Shown: piece by piece, positions 8,709-19,130 of the stretch
Layout: every line of letters starts with the position of its first letter
Numbering within the stretch: the stretch's first letter is position 1
Source: Chloropicon primus
Lineage: Eukaryota; Chlorophyta; Chloropicophyceae; Chloropicales; Chloropicaceae
NCBI GenBank assembly: GCA_023205875.1
Contig: CP060765.1
Coordinates: forward strand, 248,001 to 312,000
Direction: 5' to 3'
DNA length: 64,000 nucleotides
Made by a program: the position numbers and the translations under genes
Notes under the pieces: model-generated
Seen by the model: the letters and a program-made list of their open reading frames with translations, nothing else
What the model was told of the DNA's origin: nothing
The model's database searches: none

Positions 8709-9827
8709 TCAGAACCGGAGGAAGGAGGTGAGGACCATCAGGAGGTCCTGGTATCCTCCGCCCTTCCTCGTGAATAGCCGGCCGTTAATGTTCTTCAGAT
8801 GAAAGATCTTGTCCCCGATTTTGTACTGAAAGTCTGCAAGCTTCTTGTAGTTGATGTCCAGGTCCACCATATTCAGCCTCGTCATGAGGTCGGCCACCAG
8901 AGCGTCCACGGCCTCCGTGGTGTTGCTCGTGTCTATGGCGATCGGAGACAAGGGGGATTGGTCGACGAGGAGCATCCTCCGCCTGTTCCTCTCCAGCAGC
9001 TTGCTCTGGCTCTCCGGGGTAGTCACCTGAGGCAGGGGGGACGACGTGGAGAGCTCCGGGGTGAGCATGCCCGTGCTGGCCATGCCCTTCCCCCTGGGCG
9101 AGGCCTCCATCCTGGCTTGCCTGCTCGTGGGGTCAAGGGGAGTGACCTTGAGCTTGAACTCCCCGCTCAAGTTGCCTGACAGCGATTCCGAGAGCTTGAG
9201 CAGAGGTATTTCCACGCCCATCACGTTGTTTCGCTTCAGTTGCTCTACCGCTATGGCGTTCTCGAGGATGAGGACCCTATTCACCCTCTTCAGCTGGTCC
9301 AGGGAGGTCTCTGCCGCTTCCAAGGCGTACTCACTGTCCTCTGCCCTCGCAGCGGCCTCGGTGGCCTTCGAGTTCGCCGCATCGACCTTGGCCTCGAGCT
9401 CCTCTCTGGTTTCCTTCCTCTCCTTCTTCTCCGAAGCGAGCTGGTCCCTCAAGTCCGCGATAGTTGACTCACTCTTTTCCAAAGCTTTGACCAGTTTCGA
9501 GACCAAGTTTTGCAGGTCCTGGGCCTTTCTTGCGACGCTTTCGCCGCTGACGGAGGGCTCGTCCTCCTCCGCACCCCTCGAGGAGGAGGAGTCGTCCGGA
9601 TACAACTTGTCTTTGCAGGCAGCTTCCGAGGCAGACAGGGCCTTGGCCACTTTCTCGACAAGGGACTTATCCACAATCTCGTAACCCTCGTCGTCAGTTT
9701 GCACATCCTTTGCCTCTGCGTAGTCCACCTCAGCATCGGCACTGGTGAGGACCTGCTCCTTGGCAAAGGCTACGACTCCGCTCCCCTCCGAAGGAGGAGC
9801 TTCTGCTTCAGCTTCAGGCATCATCAT
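8709..9827 (-). CDS. Coiled-coil protein with a C-terminal GAR (GAS2-related)-like domain
   Basis: The protein has 372 residues. The start at 9827 is the first of three consecutive ATG codons. Residues 1-100 are acidic and disordered, about 100-210 form a coiled coil (many Glu/Lys heptads, ending near RVLILENAIAVEQLKRNN), and 215-300 are Ser/Pro/Thr-rich. The last 65 residues contain YKIGDKIFHLKNINGRLFTR followed by KGGGYQDLLMVL. This resembles the end of the GAS2-related (GAR) microtubule-binding domain, with its IGD, basic strand and GGG-aromatic motif, although the upstream Cys-rich part of a classical GAR domain is missing. Microtubule binding is an inference from that resemblance. It shares an upstream gap of 1.27 kb with the SFI1-like gene. 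Confidence 0.55.
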   Translation of the reverse strand: MMMPEAEAEAPPSEGSGVVAFAKEQVLTSADAEVDYAEAKDVQTDDEGYEIVDKSLVEKVAKALSASEAACKDKLYPDDSSSSRGAEEDEPSVSGESVARKAQDLQNLVSKLVKALEKSESTIADLRDQLASEKKERKETREELEAKVDAANSKATEAAARAEDSEYALEAAETSLDQLKRVNRVLILENAIAVEQLKRNNVMGVEIPLLKLSESLSGNLSGEFKLKVTPLDPTSRQARMEASPRGKGMASTGMLTPELSTSSPLPQVTTPESQSKLLERNRRRMLLVDQSPLSPIAIDTSNTTEAVDALVADLMTRLNMVDLDINYKKLADFQYKIGDKIFHLKNINGRLFTRKGGGYQDLLMVLTSFLRF

Positions 9828-11021
9828 CTTGGAGTTGACAATTGAAAACAGTTTTGAGCTCTACACCCTTTCGCCTGATTGGCAACCTTGCAGCTACTCA
9901 GATGCAACAACAGCTTGACATGCTGGTGCACGTCACCAGCAACTCCAACGTGACAACGACGAGGATACAGAGGTTATGGGCACCACAGAACAACCCAGAG
10001 AAAGTGTCAAGTCCTCCCTTTGGGTCCGAGCACACAAGTTTTTGACAAAGAGAAACTTGTGGCTTGAGGAGATCAAACTTGAGTTTCGGACTGGTGTCAA
10101 TTGCAGTGCCAGCCTCCCTGGATGCTTGCGCTGTACCTGGAGACACACGCACACTCTCTCTGAAGAGTCCAAGGCCTAGGTTTCTCTCCAGCTGGAAAGG
10201 AAGGATTGCTTGTATAGCGTTAATGATCCAAGGCAAGGAGGTGCATAGATCCCAAGGACAATCTTTCCAAGGGAACTTGGACCAGACAGAGGAGAGGAGA
10301 GAAGGAGGAGAGGGGTAATGCTTGCGTCCCTGGATCCCAACGTGCGCTCCTCGTGACCATCTCCTTGTGCTATCCTTCAACCCCCACGTCCTTAAGTCCT
10401 GATGTTTCCTTCCCTTGGCACCCTCCATCGACCAAGGAAGGGGAAGGTTTGACCCATGTCGTTACAAGAGGCCAAGAGGGTGGGAAGCAAAGAGGAAAGG
10501 GAATTATATGGCTTTCGCGGGCGAATGGGCTCACGAGACTCACTCCTTGCGCAGGCTTTACCTTGGGAGTGACCCATCCTATCGCATCCCATCGCATCCC
10601 AGCCATCTTGCTTCAAGCTTTTCACTGGAGGGGGAGGGACTTTGGGTTCGATAGACCAAACTTTTTTGAGTTGCTTTGAATTCATTGGCTTTCGCGGGCG
10701 AATTGTGTGTTCCAACAAACAACCGAGTGGCTTGGCTCACACACCGCCTTACCCTTGGCAGGAGTCGCATCGGCATCACCTTTGCGTGCTTGTTGCCAAG
10801 TGATAAGGGTGCAAGAGGATTCTGCAACCCAGTGAGAAGCTTGCAGTTGTTGTTGTCCCTTGAATTGTGTGACCAAGAGGTGGAGAGCAGAGGGAGAGAG
10901 GGAGAGGAAGGGAACGGCGCAGGGTTGGTCCTTGTGACTGATTACACCACCACCGAGAGGCTATGCGAGGCATGAGGCGGTGAGCCAGCAGCAGCATATC
11001 AGGCCGAGAGTACAAGGAGGA
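9828..11021. other. Intergenic region between divergent genes
   Basis: No credible gene is seen. The 15-base string GGCTTTCGCGGGCGA occurs twice, near 10510 and 10686, in otherwise unrelated sequence. A short stem-loop with the loop-flanking pair TTTGG and CCAAA, followed by a T run, sits near 10643-10672. No copy of the shared promoter element was found here, although two genes start from this gap. Confidence 0.5.
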
Positions 11022-11032
11022 CAACACACACA

Positions 11033-11064
<32 letters not shown>
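11022..11064. repeat. Compound (CA)n(GA)n microsatellite just upstream of a start codon
   Basis: A CA run at about 11022-11050 passes directly into a GA run ending at 11064, 33 bp before the ATG of the SFI1-like gene. The same compound tract precedes the Kelch gene at 57868. Confidence 0.9.
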
Positions 11065-11097
11065 CATATACTTCAGGCAAGGGGTTGAGGTGGAGAC

Positions 11098-13773
11098 ATG
11101 GAGAACTCAACGCTTAGCTACGAGTCACAAGCCTCTGCGGTGTCAAGCTGGCAGAATGAAGTGGAGAGCACGCCCGTTGGGTTCGGCAATGGGAGGAGCC
11201 TGCTGACGGAGAAGAAGAACAAGGTGAGGGAGAACACAGAACTCCTGGAAAAGATGTTCGGTGAAAGTCAGGACAAGCTCGGGAGTGCCATGTACAAGCT
11301 GGAAGGGTACTCGAAGCAAGCAATCTCGAAGCAGTCCTGGCTTGCCACGAAGAACAAGAAGCGGCAAGTGAAGCGAGTCGTGAAGAGCTCAACGAAGAAA
11401 GCCGGGTCAAAGCACTCGTCGCCCAAGCACCAGGCACCCTTGAGCGAAAAGAAGGAGTGGGAAGAGTTCCACCACCACACGAACACGACCTCGTTTCGGG
11501 TTGTTTCAGATAAAAAGGCAAAGCCCTCGCCAACTTCGAGGCGACCAAAGTCAAAGTCACCAGCGACAACGACAGCGGCAGCGGCCCGTGCTGCGGATAT
11601 GACGACGACGACGGCGAGAAGCGAGACCGGCGGTTCCTTCGAGGTTTCGATGTCGGGCCACTTTCTGCAAAAGATTGTGCTCAACGCTTGGTACGTGGAA
11701 ACGTGCGAGAGCATTGAGAACCAGCTGAGGGGTCTGCGGGCCCACGATAGAATGCAAAGGAGACTCATGGTGGCGATCCTCTTGACGTGGAGGAAGCAGA
11801 CGGTCAGGAACGCGAGACTGAGGAGGCTTGCCAACAAGTTCAACGTGAACAACAACTCAAGGTTGCAACAAATCGCGTTCCAGTGGTGGAAGCAGAGTTT
11901 GCAGACCAAGCTAAGCGGTTACTACTTTCTGCAGAAATCGAGAAAGTATGACCTGCACAGGAAGTTTCGTGCATGGAAAAAGTCTTCGATGCTTTCCCTG
12001 TCCAAGGCTTCCTACCTTCACATCATGGAGAAGCACTTGCTGGGAACGAAGCGGAAAGACGTTCTTCGGTCCTATTGGAAAGCGTGGCGAGAAACGACGG
12101 CGCCGTCGTCGAGCAACAAGGGAGGGAAGGAAGATACCGAGAGGCGGCTAAGGGAAATTGTTCACCTGTGGTCCCTGAGGTCAAAGCTTTCAAAGGTGGA
12201 GGACAAGTACAAGTACATCATGTCGAGCAAAGCCGAGAATCTTGGAATGAAAGAGAACGAAGGAGCCCCCAAGTCACCCGCGTTTTCGTACGCGCTGGAC
12301 AACCTGGGCAACGTGATGAAGGTACCAAAGTCGGAGGAGGAGGCCGAACAAGGAGAAGAGGCTGAGGTGCAGAGCGGGGGGTCCCCTCCCACGCCAGTGC
12401 TTGGATCTAAAATTGCTCAGATCAAATCAGAGCAGAAGGAGCTCGCGGAGCAATTCAAGCAAGTCCGAGCAAGTGCTACCGGGTCCATAACTTCGATGAA
12501 CGGCTTCGTTGAAAGTCTGAAAGAGTTTTTCGTGGAGCACCCACCGGGAGAGCCCGCGGGAGGGGCGTTCGATTTCAGTGCCTTGACCCAGAAGCTCCAG
12601 AGCCACCTGGAACAGACAAAAGACATTGCTGCTGCGCCTGGGCCCTCCGAAGGAGAGGAGGAGGAGGAGGAGGAGGAGGAGGATACCCGGCTCGAGAACC
12701 TTCGAGAGGAGATGCAAAGGGAGCTTACGAAGAAGCAGGCTCAGATATGGAACATGATCAACAGGAACAACAGGAAGCAGATGGTCATGAATGTATGGAT
12801 GGGTTGGGTGACCCTGGCCCTGAACTCTAAGCAGAAACAAGCCGCCTTGGTGCAAAGCATTCGGAGGGCCTTGTCCCAAAGCAAGTTCAAGTGGCTGACG
12901 CAGCACCTGCTCTTGACTTGCAAATTTACTAAAAGGGTAGGACTCCACAGGAGCTTTCAGAACGTAAAGCAGAGGCTCCTGTTCACCGCGTGGAGGAACA
13001 ACACGCTTGCGAGGAAGATAGAAAAGGGCAAGACCAGGTTGGCCGAGCAAAGGGTCAGGAAGATCCAGCAGTACTCCGCTCTCAGGCACTGGAGGTTAGT
13101 CGTTTCGGACGAGATGGCGAGAAGGCAGGCCTTCCACAACCACATCAACAAGGTCTGCAACCTTGATCTGCGGAACCTGGTGAGAGCGTGGCAGGTTTCC
13201 GCGGTGTGCGCCGTGTACGACAAGAAGGTGCTCGCGAAAGCCGAGTCTAGCTTCCAAAAGCTTCACTTGTCGAGGTGCTTCTGGTTCTGGAGGGAGGAAG
13301 CGACGAGGAAAGTCCGGAACAGGGCGGTGGCCAGGCAAGTGATCAGGAAGCTCGACAGGCTCAGGCTCCACCAATTCTTGTCCGCTTGGCTCCACGTGCG
13401 GAGATGCACGTCGAGGCTTGAGGTCATCGGTCAGTACGTTCACACTCAAACGGTGAAGAGGGTCTTGGCGTCTTACTTCTCGACTTGGTGCTCCAGCATC
13501 ATGGAGGTCAGGCACACAAGGAACAAGCAGGAGCTGAAGAAACTGATAAAGCAGATGCAAAAGATGCTCACGAAGTCCAAGGACAAGCTCGAGATGGTGG
13601 AGAGCGAGAGGGACGAGGCCAGCAAGAAGGTCGGAGACTTGGTCACAGCAGTCACGAACCTGAACTGGAAGATCCAGTACGGCAGCGATCAGTACCAAAA
13701 CGTGCCGGACAACTCCAGCGGCGGGACAGGGAGAATCCCTCAAACGCCCTTGCTCCACATCACCAGGAAGTGA
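11098..13773 (+). CDS. SFI1-like centrin-binding repeat protein
   Basis: The protein has 891 residues and no introns. Two blocks, about residues 190-330 and 560-800, hold many degenerate helical repeats with a hydrophobic residue, a short gap and a Trp, such as HRKFRAWKKSS, DVLRSYWKAWRE, RLLFTAWRNN and LHQFLSAWLHV. This is the SFI1 pattern, in which each repeat binds one centrin. SFI1 proteins form fibres at centrosomes, spindle pole bodies or basal bodies. Between the blocks lie a linker and a pure Glu run near residue 520. The C-terminal part (about 800-870) is a coiled coil. The N-terminal 180 residues are basic and Ser-rich, with repeated Ala/Thr codons. Upstream is a CA/GA microsatellite rather than the shared promoter element. 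It is convergent with the MADS-box gene, 100 bp between stops. Confidence 0.75.
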   Translation: MENSTLSYESQASAVSSWQNEVESTPVGFGNGRSLLTEKKNKVRENTELLEKMFGESQDKLGSAMYKLEGYSKQAISKQSWLATKNKKRQVKRVVKSSTKKAGSKHSSPKHQAPLSEKKEWEEFHHHTNTTSFRVVSDKKAKPSPTSRRPKSKSPATTTAAAARAADMTTTTARSETGGSFEVSMSGHFLQKIVLNAWYVETCESIENQLRGLRAHDRMQRRLMVAILLTWRKQTVRNARLRRLANKFNVNNNSRLQQIAFQWWKQSLQTKLSGYYFLQKSRKYDLHRKFRAWKKSSMLSLSKASYLHIMEKHLLGTKRKDVLRSYWKAWRETTAPSSSNKGGKEDTERRLREIVHLWSLRSKLSKVEDKYKYIMSSKAENLGMKENEGAPKSPAFSYALDNLGNVMKVPKSEEEAEQGEEAEVQSGGSPPTPVLGSKIAQIKSEQKELAEQFKQVRASATGSITSMNGFVESLKEFFVEHPPGEPAGGAFDFSALTQKLQSHLEQTKDIAAAPGPSEGEEEEEEEEEDTRLENLREEMQRELTKKQAQIWNMINRNNRKQMVMNVWMGWVTLALNSKQKQAALVQSIRRALSQSKFKWLTQHLLLTCKFTKRVGLHRSFQNVKQRLLFTAWRNNTLARKIEKGKTRLAEQRVRKIQQYSALRHWRLVVSDEMARRQAFHNHINKVCNLDLRNLVRAWQVSAVCAVYDKKVLAKAESSFQKLHLSRCFWFWREEATRKVRNRAVARQVIRKLDRLRLHQFLSAWLHVRRCTSRLEVIGQYVHTQTVKRVLASYFSTWCSSIMEVRHTRNKQELKKLIKQMQKMLTKSKDKLEMVESERDEASKKVGDLVTAVTNLNWKIQYGSDQYQNVPDNSSGGTGRIPQTPLLHITRK

Positions 13774-13873
13774 AAAGGTTTGGTCAAGCCACTTTGGTTG
13801 TGTACTGTGTATACGCGAACCTTGTTATAATCTATAGTTATAGTGAAGCTAGATCCCCCCCAAAAGGAAAGCT

Positions 13874-14958
13874 CTAGACATGATCCTTTGGCTCGCCAAA
13901 GTATCCTTCCAACTCGAGTGAATCGTTGTTCTGCAGGAGCTCCCAGATACTCGGCGGACTCTGGGTTTCGACCACCGGAGGAAAGGGCCACTTGGCGTCT
14001 TGATCATTGCACCTGGAGTCCAAGATGAACGAGTCACTCCGGAGTCTCGCCGGAGGCAGCGAGAAGTGGCCAGTCCCGCCGAACTGGGCAGAGTCTCCCA
14101 CCTCACACAAGTAGTCTCCGCTTGGCTCCACAAGTGGCTGCTGAACCTGAGCAAGAGACAAGTTGGCACGAGGAGTCAGCAAGACGGCAGAGGGATCGGG
14201 GGAAGGAGGGAGGGAGGTGCCGTCTTGGCTTCGTCTCACCTGGTGGCTGCCTTCGACCAGCCGGTCGCCGGTGCTCGTGGAACCGGACAGAGTGTAGGTA
14301 TCATCTTGGGACTTGGAGTCACAGCATGCGTTCTGAGCGTCCTCCTCCTCCTCGATGGCGGTCACGGCATCTTCCGCGCGGTCGAGGAGCCTGTCCACCA
14401 TGCAGTCCTTCACTTCCTCCTGGTGGACCGTGCTGTAGCAGTGCAGGCGTCCCTCGTACAGAACTCCAACGAAGGCTTGGGCGTCGCAAAGGATGCTCAG
14501 CTCGTAGGCCTTCTTCATGATTCCATTCTTCCTCTTTTCGAACGTGGCCTTCGTCGACGGAGCCCAAAGCAGAGAGGGGGATAGAGAGAGAGAGAGAGAG
14601 AGCGTCTCGTTAGCGGCTTGGGCGCGAGACACTGGCTCTTCCGCCGTCGACTTGAAACAAAAGTCCAATCGAGGAAAAAAAAAAAGGACGGGATCTTGAG
14701 TTGGATCCACGACGACTTGCTCTCACCTTCCTCGCCCGAGCGTTCTCTATCATCTCCACACGAATCTTTCTCCTTCCCACTGGCGCAGAGAGACGGAAAC
14801 AGAGCGAGAGCAAGCAAGACAACACAGAAAAGTGTCAGGCCTCAACCTTATCTTGATCTTGAGGAGAGATCTTGAGGAGAGATCTTGAGGAGAGATCTTG
14901 ACCACCACCCCCCATCTTGCTGTGGGTACCGCCAAGGCAAAGGTTCCCGTCACTTACT
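13874..14958 (-). CDS. MADS-box transcription factor, four-exon gene with a split start codon
   Basis: Inferred exons on the minus strand are 14958 (the A of ATG), 14779-14727, 14548-14240 and 14146-13874, giving 211 residues. Exon 2 begins TG and encodes, with the preceding A, MGRRKIRVEMIENARARK. Exon 3 continues ATFEKRKNGIMKKAYELS, so the MADS domain is complete and correctly numbered across the junction. Introns are 14780-14957 (donor GTAAGTG), 14549-14726 (GTGAGAG) and 14147-14239 (GTGAGA to TTGCTCAG). The third is 93 bp, divisible by three and free of stops, so it could also be retained (242 residues). The KIRVEMIEN and GIMKKAYELS segments lean toward the SRF-like branch, while ILCDAQ is more MEF2-like. 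No K-box is seen, as expected outside land plants and charophytes. The C-terminal region is acidic and Ser-rich, with a possible activation segment near the end. Confidence 0.8.
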
Positions 14959-16718
14959 TTGTCCTTCCTCTGCCTGGTGGTCGTCTTCCTCGCCAAGGAC
15001 CTTGCTTTGCTTTGCTTTGCGTTGCTGGCTGGCCCCCCTTCTGTGAACTCGCCCGTTAATTAATAAACATCGCATTGACGTTTCCCGTAGAAGGGGGCGA
15101 TCCACAAGTTGGATAGAAGGGCAGCCGCCTTGCAAGATGGGGCGAGGCTCGGAAGGCCCGAGGGGGTGCCTGGGATGGAACAGGAGGCTCTACGCAACTA
15201 AAGGTTTCTTCCAAATCTGTAGCTTTCGGGAGCGTTCTTTGCCTTGTGTTCGTTCGAGTTCGAGTTCCCTTCTCTTGGGAGGCATCGCAGACTTGTTTGT
15301 AGCAGGGTTGGTTGGTGCACCGGAAGAAGGCCCGACTCGGGCCGCCCGAGGGGGTGCCTCGGGTGGGACGGAGGCTCTACGTGATAAACAGAATACTGGT
15401 ACGCACTGGGTTGGATTCCTCGGCCTTTGCTTTGCCCCGCTTGGTGGACACAACGTCGAGGTGAGTTCTTGTTCGTCGCGGGAGACCGGATCACGGAGGG
15501 GACTAAACTGTGAGGGCGGCAAGACCCCGTGGACCAGGACATTCCCACCAAAGCAAAGCATCCCCAGGAGCGCGGGCAAGGTCCGCCAATCATACGTTGA
15601 GCGAAAAGTGTCTTCGCCCTGTCCTGGTATGTTTCGTCCTGCTGCAGTGCACAGTGCTGCACCAAAGGCAAAGCTTCGAAAAGGAAAACACTCCGTCACC
15701 CTGTGTTCCCAACCGCGCCCAATTCAACCACCGGGATGGTCTCTGTCTCCTCGTAGCTCGCCGTAAAATCGAAGGAAAAGGAAACGAAAGGAAACTTGAG
15801 CTGAGTCTCCGTCTCCAAGTCCTGAAACTTGTGATCGATCGATCGGAAGAACCAGCGCTCTCCTCGTGGTTCTCAAGCACGAGTGAACCCAAGCTCGATC
15901 ACAAGAACCAGTACCTCGTCGAAGAGAGAGAGAGAGAGAGAGAGAGTACCTTGTTGATGACAAGAACGCAAAGAATATCAGATCAGGGCCACACTCGTCC
16001 GTTACGCTGGCCTTTCCTTTCCCCCGCACCCCGCAGTCCCCCTTTACACTGAAAAAGTCGTTCTGTTCCCGAGGTGTATTTTTTACCCTGCGATTTGCGG
16101 CGCAGAGCGTCAAAGCGGACGGATCCAAAAAACCAAAAAAAAAAACAGAAAAACGAGCGGAGCCAACCAAAAACGTCTTGTCTTCTGTGTGTGCTTGCTC
16201 CAGGGGGGACGAGCGTTACGAAGGGGGAGACGGAGTAACGGCAAGAACGTACTGCCAGGAACACAACCGCACAAAGACGTGACGCGCACAAAGTGCGGGG
16301 TTCTCTCTCTCTCTTCTTCTTCTCTTCTCTTCTTCTCCGCCATCTCAGAAGGGGAGGAGGGAAGGATAAAACGGCAACACGTTTTTCTTCTTCTTCTTGT
16401 CTTCTCTCTTCTCTGCGGTTTTGTCCTTGGGGTAGAGGAGGCTTGAGAGGTTCGGTTTTGGTTGTCGGCTACGAGTTGTCGTAACGCCTTTCGTTTTTCG
16501 GTGTTTCTCTTCGCGGGAAGAGGAACCCACGGAGGTCGTGGTCGTGGATCCCGGAGAGATCCTCCTTTGGGGTTGGACGGGAGAGCAGAGCGTGCGTTAG
16601 AAGGGGGAGAGGGAAGAGGCGCGAGGGTTTTCGGGTCCCGCGCTTCACGTCCAGGGCAAGCTCTTGGGTTCGTTCGTCGGTGCAGGGGTTTACAGACGTT
16701 TGTTCCGGGGAAGGAGGC
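14959..16718. other. Intergenic region and 5' leader of LARP1
   Basis: No credible coding gene is seen. Short open frames at 15137-15766 and 15190-15699 show no recognisable domain. A partial direct repeat built around CGAGGGGGTGCCT and GGAGGCTCTACG occurs at about 15159 and 15347, an offset of 188 bp. A GA run lies at about 15925-15947. From 16290 to 16440 the strand is very rich in CTT/CTC and probably belongs to the LARP1 leader. Confidence 0.5.
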
Positions 16719-18974
16719 ATGTCGGGAGATCCAGAAGCGGGAGAGGGGACGTCCTCGGCGCCGGGGTTCTCGTGGAGCCAAGTGGTGCGGAAGGACAGCA
16801 AAACCATGCAGGCGTCCCCGGAGAAGTTGAGGGGGGACGAGGGCGGCGCGGAGGGGCCAGGGGTCGAACTGGGAAAGGTTCAAGACAAGTTGGCGGCCGC
16901 GACGGTTGGGGAGACGGGGGCGGTGCCCCCGTTGGCCCCCTTGGCGCAAGAGGAGGCTCAGGCGAGCACTTGGGCAGCTGCTGGCGAGGGGGTCGCGAAA
17001 GCAGCACAGGACGGCGCCCCTGCCGAGCCCGAGGCCGCGAGGGAGGGCGAGGAGGGGGAGTCAGTGGCCAAGGGAAGCCAGTCCTCTCCGCAAAGCGTGC
17101 CGGAGGCCAACGACTCGGACTCCAAGCCGGTGGAGGTGAAGTCGGTTTGGGTCGTCGGGCAGCGGCAAACCGAGGGGGGAGGGGTCGAGGTGGAGTCCCC
17201 CAAGGCAGTGAAAGTTCTGAGCACAAGCTCCCAGAGCTGGCCAACCCTTGGCGACGCCAAGACGGAGCCCCAGAAGAGGGGTTTGCCCGAGGCGGCCTCG
17301 GTGCAGGCCAACACCAATCACGCCAACCAAGGGCAGAGGGAAGGTGGCCGAGGGAAAAAGGGGAACCGGGAATACAACAGCCATCGAAATAGCAACAACG
17401 CCGGGGCAACCGGGAGGCACGGGAGGGGGGGGAGGCAGAACGGGTACAAAGGTAACCAGTCGGGCAACGCGAGCGCCAACCAGAACGGAGGGCTTTCGAG
17501 CATGAACTCGCAAACTAGGAACTACAGGAGTTCGAGAGGCGGTCAGAACGCGAGGGGAAACAGGGGGAGCAACAGCGGCAACCAGAATCAGCAGATGAAC
17601 GGCATGAAGGGCATGAACCGGCAAGCCCCCGCGGGGTACTACATGCCTGTCTACTATGCCCCCATGCAAAACGCAGGCATTTCTGGCAGGCCCGTATCCA
17701 TGATGCCCCCTCCAGCAGGCATTGGCAACCCCTCGACGCAGCAGGCCGGGGGCTCGGTCCTGGAGGCCGTCAAGGTCCAAGTGGAGTACTACTTTTCCGT
17801 TCAGAACCTCGTGAAGGACATGTTCTTGAGGGCAAAGATGGACGAGAACGGTTGGATACCAGTCGCAGTGATTGCCGCCTTCAACCGGGTGCGGGCACTC
17901 GCCCCTGACCCTTCCATGATCGCGGCAGCGCTGCAGGACTCTGGCCTCGTGGAAGTGAGCCCGGACCAGGAGAGCATCAGGGTGCGAGACAGCTGGCAGT
18001 CTTGGGTCTTGCCAGAGGAGAGGAGGGACCAGCCCAAGAGGCCCAAGACACCCGGGTCACCCGTTCAGCTCGGGGTGTCAACTGGCGTGAACATGGCCAG
18101 CATGTACCCGTGCACCGAGGTCTCGGACGATCTCCTGGACCGCCTCACTCTGATTGGAAGGCTGGCGAGCGGAGACCAGGTCAAGGATAGCAAGGCCCTT
18201 GTCATGGCGAACGACGTGGCTGCAATGGTGAACAACGGCATTGCGGTGCTGGAGAGCCAGTCGAGGACCCAAGGGGATAAGCCAGATACGCTCCCCCTGG
18301 TCTCGAACCACTTTTATCCCATTGCTCCCATGCTGGCGCAGCAGCAGGCCAACGCAAAGGACCAGTTGCCACTGGTAGCCCCATCAACTTTTGGCTCGCA
18401 CATAGGCTGGATGTTTGGTGGCGGTGCCGCGGAGGCAGGGGACGGTTCTGAGAAAGGCAAGGGGGCGGGAAAGGAGGAGGAGGCGGTCGAGCACGCCGAG
18501 ATCACTGACTTTGGCCACCCCGCGTACGGCTACTTCAAGATGAATCGTTACGTCCAAATCAAGTACAAGGACTTTAGGGATTGCTGCGTTAGAAAGCGGG
18601 CGGAGCAGTCCAAGCAGGACGGAGGGGCAGCTGCCCACACACCAGAGATGTACATACTATACCAATTTTGGGGACTCTTCCTTCGGGATGTGTTCAACAC
18701 CTCCATGTACGAGGATTTCAAAAAGCTTGCCTTGGAGGATCACGAGAAGGGCCAAGGCAGTTTGGGCATAACCTGCCTGTTTGGCTTGTACCACAACAGG
18801 CTCCTGAAGGAGTTCAGGCCAGTGCTGTTCAAGGACTTTGAGAGCATCGTCCAGCAAGAGTATAGAAAGGGAAACCACCAGGCGATGGTAGAGTTCAGCA
18901 CCTTTTGCATGTCGACTGGTTTGATGAAGGGAGGAGAGTCGCCGGGGGACGTCCCAAATGATGTAACAAGTTAG
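16719..18974 (+). CDS. LARP1: La-related protein 1 (LARP1) with La motif and DM15 region
   Basis: The protein has 751 residues. The first ATG is at 16719; the frame is open from a GTG at 16680. The first 340 residues are low-complexity: Ala/Glu/Gly-rich, then Arg/Gly/Asn-rich with RGG-like segments. The La motif spans about 348-430 (VKVQVEYYFSVQNLVKDMFL, then VAVIAAFNRVRAL and DSGLVEVS). The C-terminal DM15 region (about 598-735) contains three HEAT-like repeats, with HPAYGYFKMNRYVQIKYKDF, LYQFWGLFLRDVFNTSMYED and LFGLYHNRLLKEFRPVLFKD. LARP1 binds the 5' end of TOP mRNAs and stabilises or represses them under TOR control. Its own leader is pyrimidine-rich, which would fit TOP-type regulation if the transcript starts there. 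It is convergent with the GDT1-like gene. Confidence 0.92.
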   Translation: MSGDPEAGEGTSSAPGFSWSQVVRKDSKTMQASPEKLRGDEGGAEGPGVELGKVQDKLAAATVGETGAVPPLAPLAQEEAQASTWAAAGEGVAKAAQDGAPAEPEAAREGEEGESVAKGSQSSPQSVPEANDSDSKPVEVKSVWVVGQRQTEGGGVEVESPKAVKVLSTSSQSWPTLGDAKTEPQKRGLPEAASVQANTNHANQGQREGGRGKKGNREYNSHRNSNNAGATGRHGRGGRQNGYKGNQSGNASANQNGGLSSMNSQTRNYRSSRGGQNARGNRGSNSGNQNQQMNGMKGMNRQAPAGYYMPVYYAPMQNAGISGRPVSMMPPPAGIGNPSTQQAGGSVLEAVKVQVEYYFSVQNLVKDMFLRAKMDENGWIPVAVIAAFNRVRALAPDPSMIAAALQDSGLVEVSPDQESIRVRDSWQSWVLPEERRDQPKRPKTPGSPVQLGVSTGVNMASMYPCTEVSDDLLDRLTLIGRLASGDQVKDSKALVMANDVAAMVNNGIAVLESQSRTQGDKPDTLPLVSNHFYPIAPMLAQQQANAKDQLPLVAPSTFGSHIGWMFGGGAAEAGDGSEKGKGAGKEEEAVEHAEITDFGHPAYGYFKMNRYVQIKYKDFRDCCVRKRAEQSKQDGGAAAHTPEMYILYQFWGLFLRDVFNTSMYEDFKKLALEDHEKGQGSLGITCLFGLYHNRLLKEFRPVLFKDFESIVQQEYRKGNHQAMVEFSTFCMSTGLMKGGESPGDVPNDVTS

Positions 18975-19130
18975 CGTAGATGACACTATGAAGAATAGTA
19001 GATAATTGAAAATAACCCATGATGATTTTTTTTTCTTACAACTTCTCCCCGGACTTTCTCGGAGAGCAGCCTGGTGCTGCTGCTAAATACCTTATATAAC
19101 CCTTCCTCCTCTTCTTCTTCTTTGCTTTTG

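Noticed and set aside
14549-14957. The two 178-bp MADS introns as copies of one introner-like element
   Set aside because: Equal length only; their sequences are not similar apart from splice sites and pyrimidine runs.
15137-15766. Open frames between the MADS and LARP1 genes
   Set aside because: Composition is irregular, both strands are equally open and no motif is recognisable.
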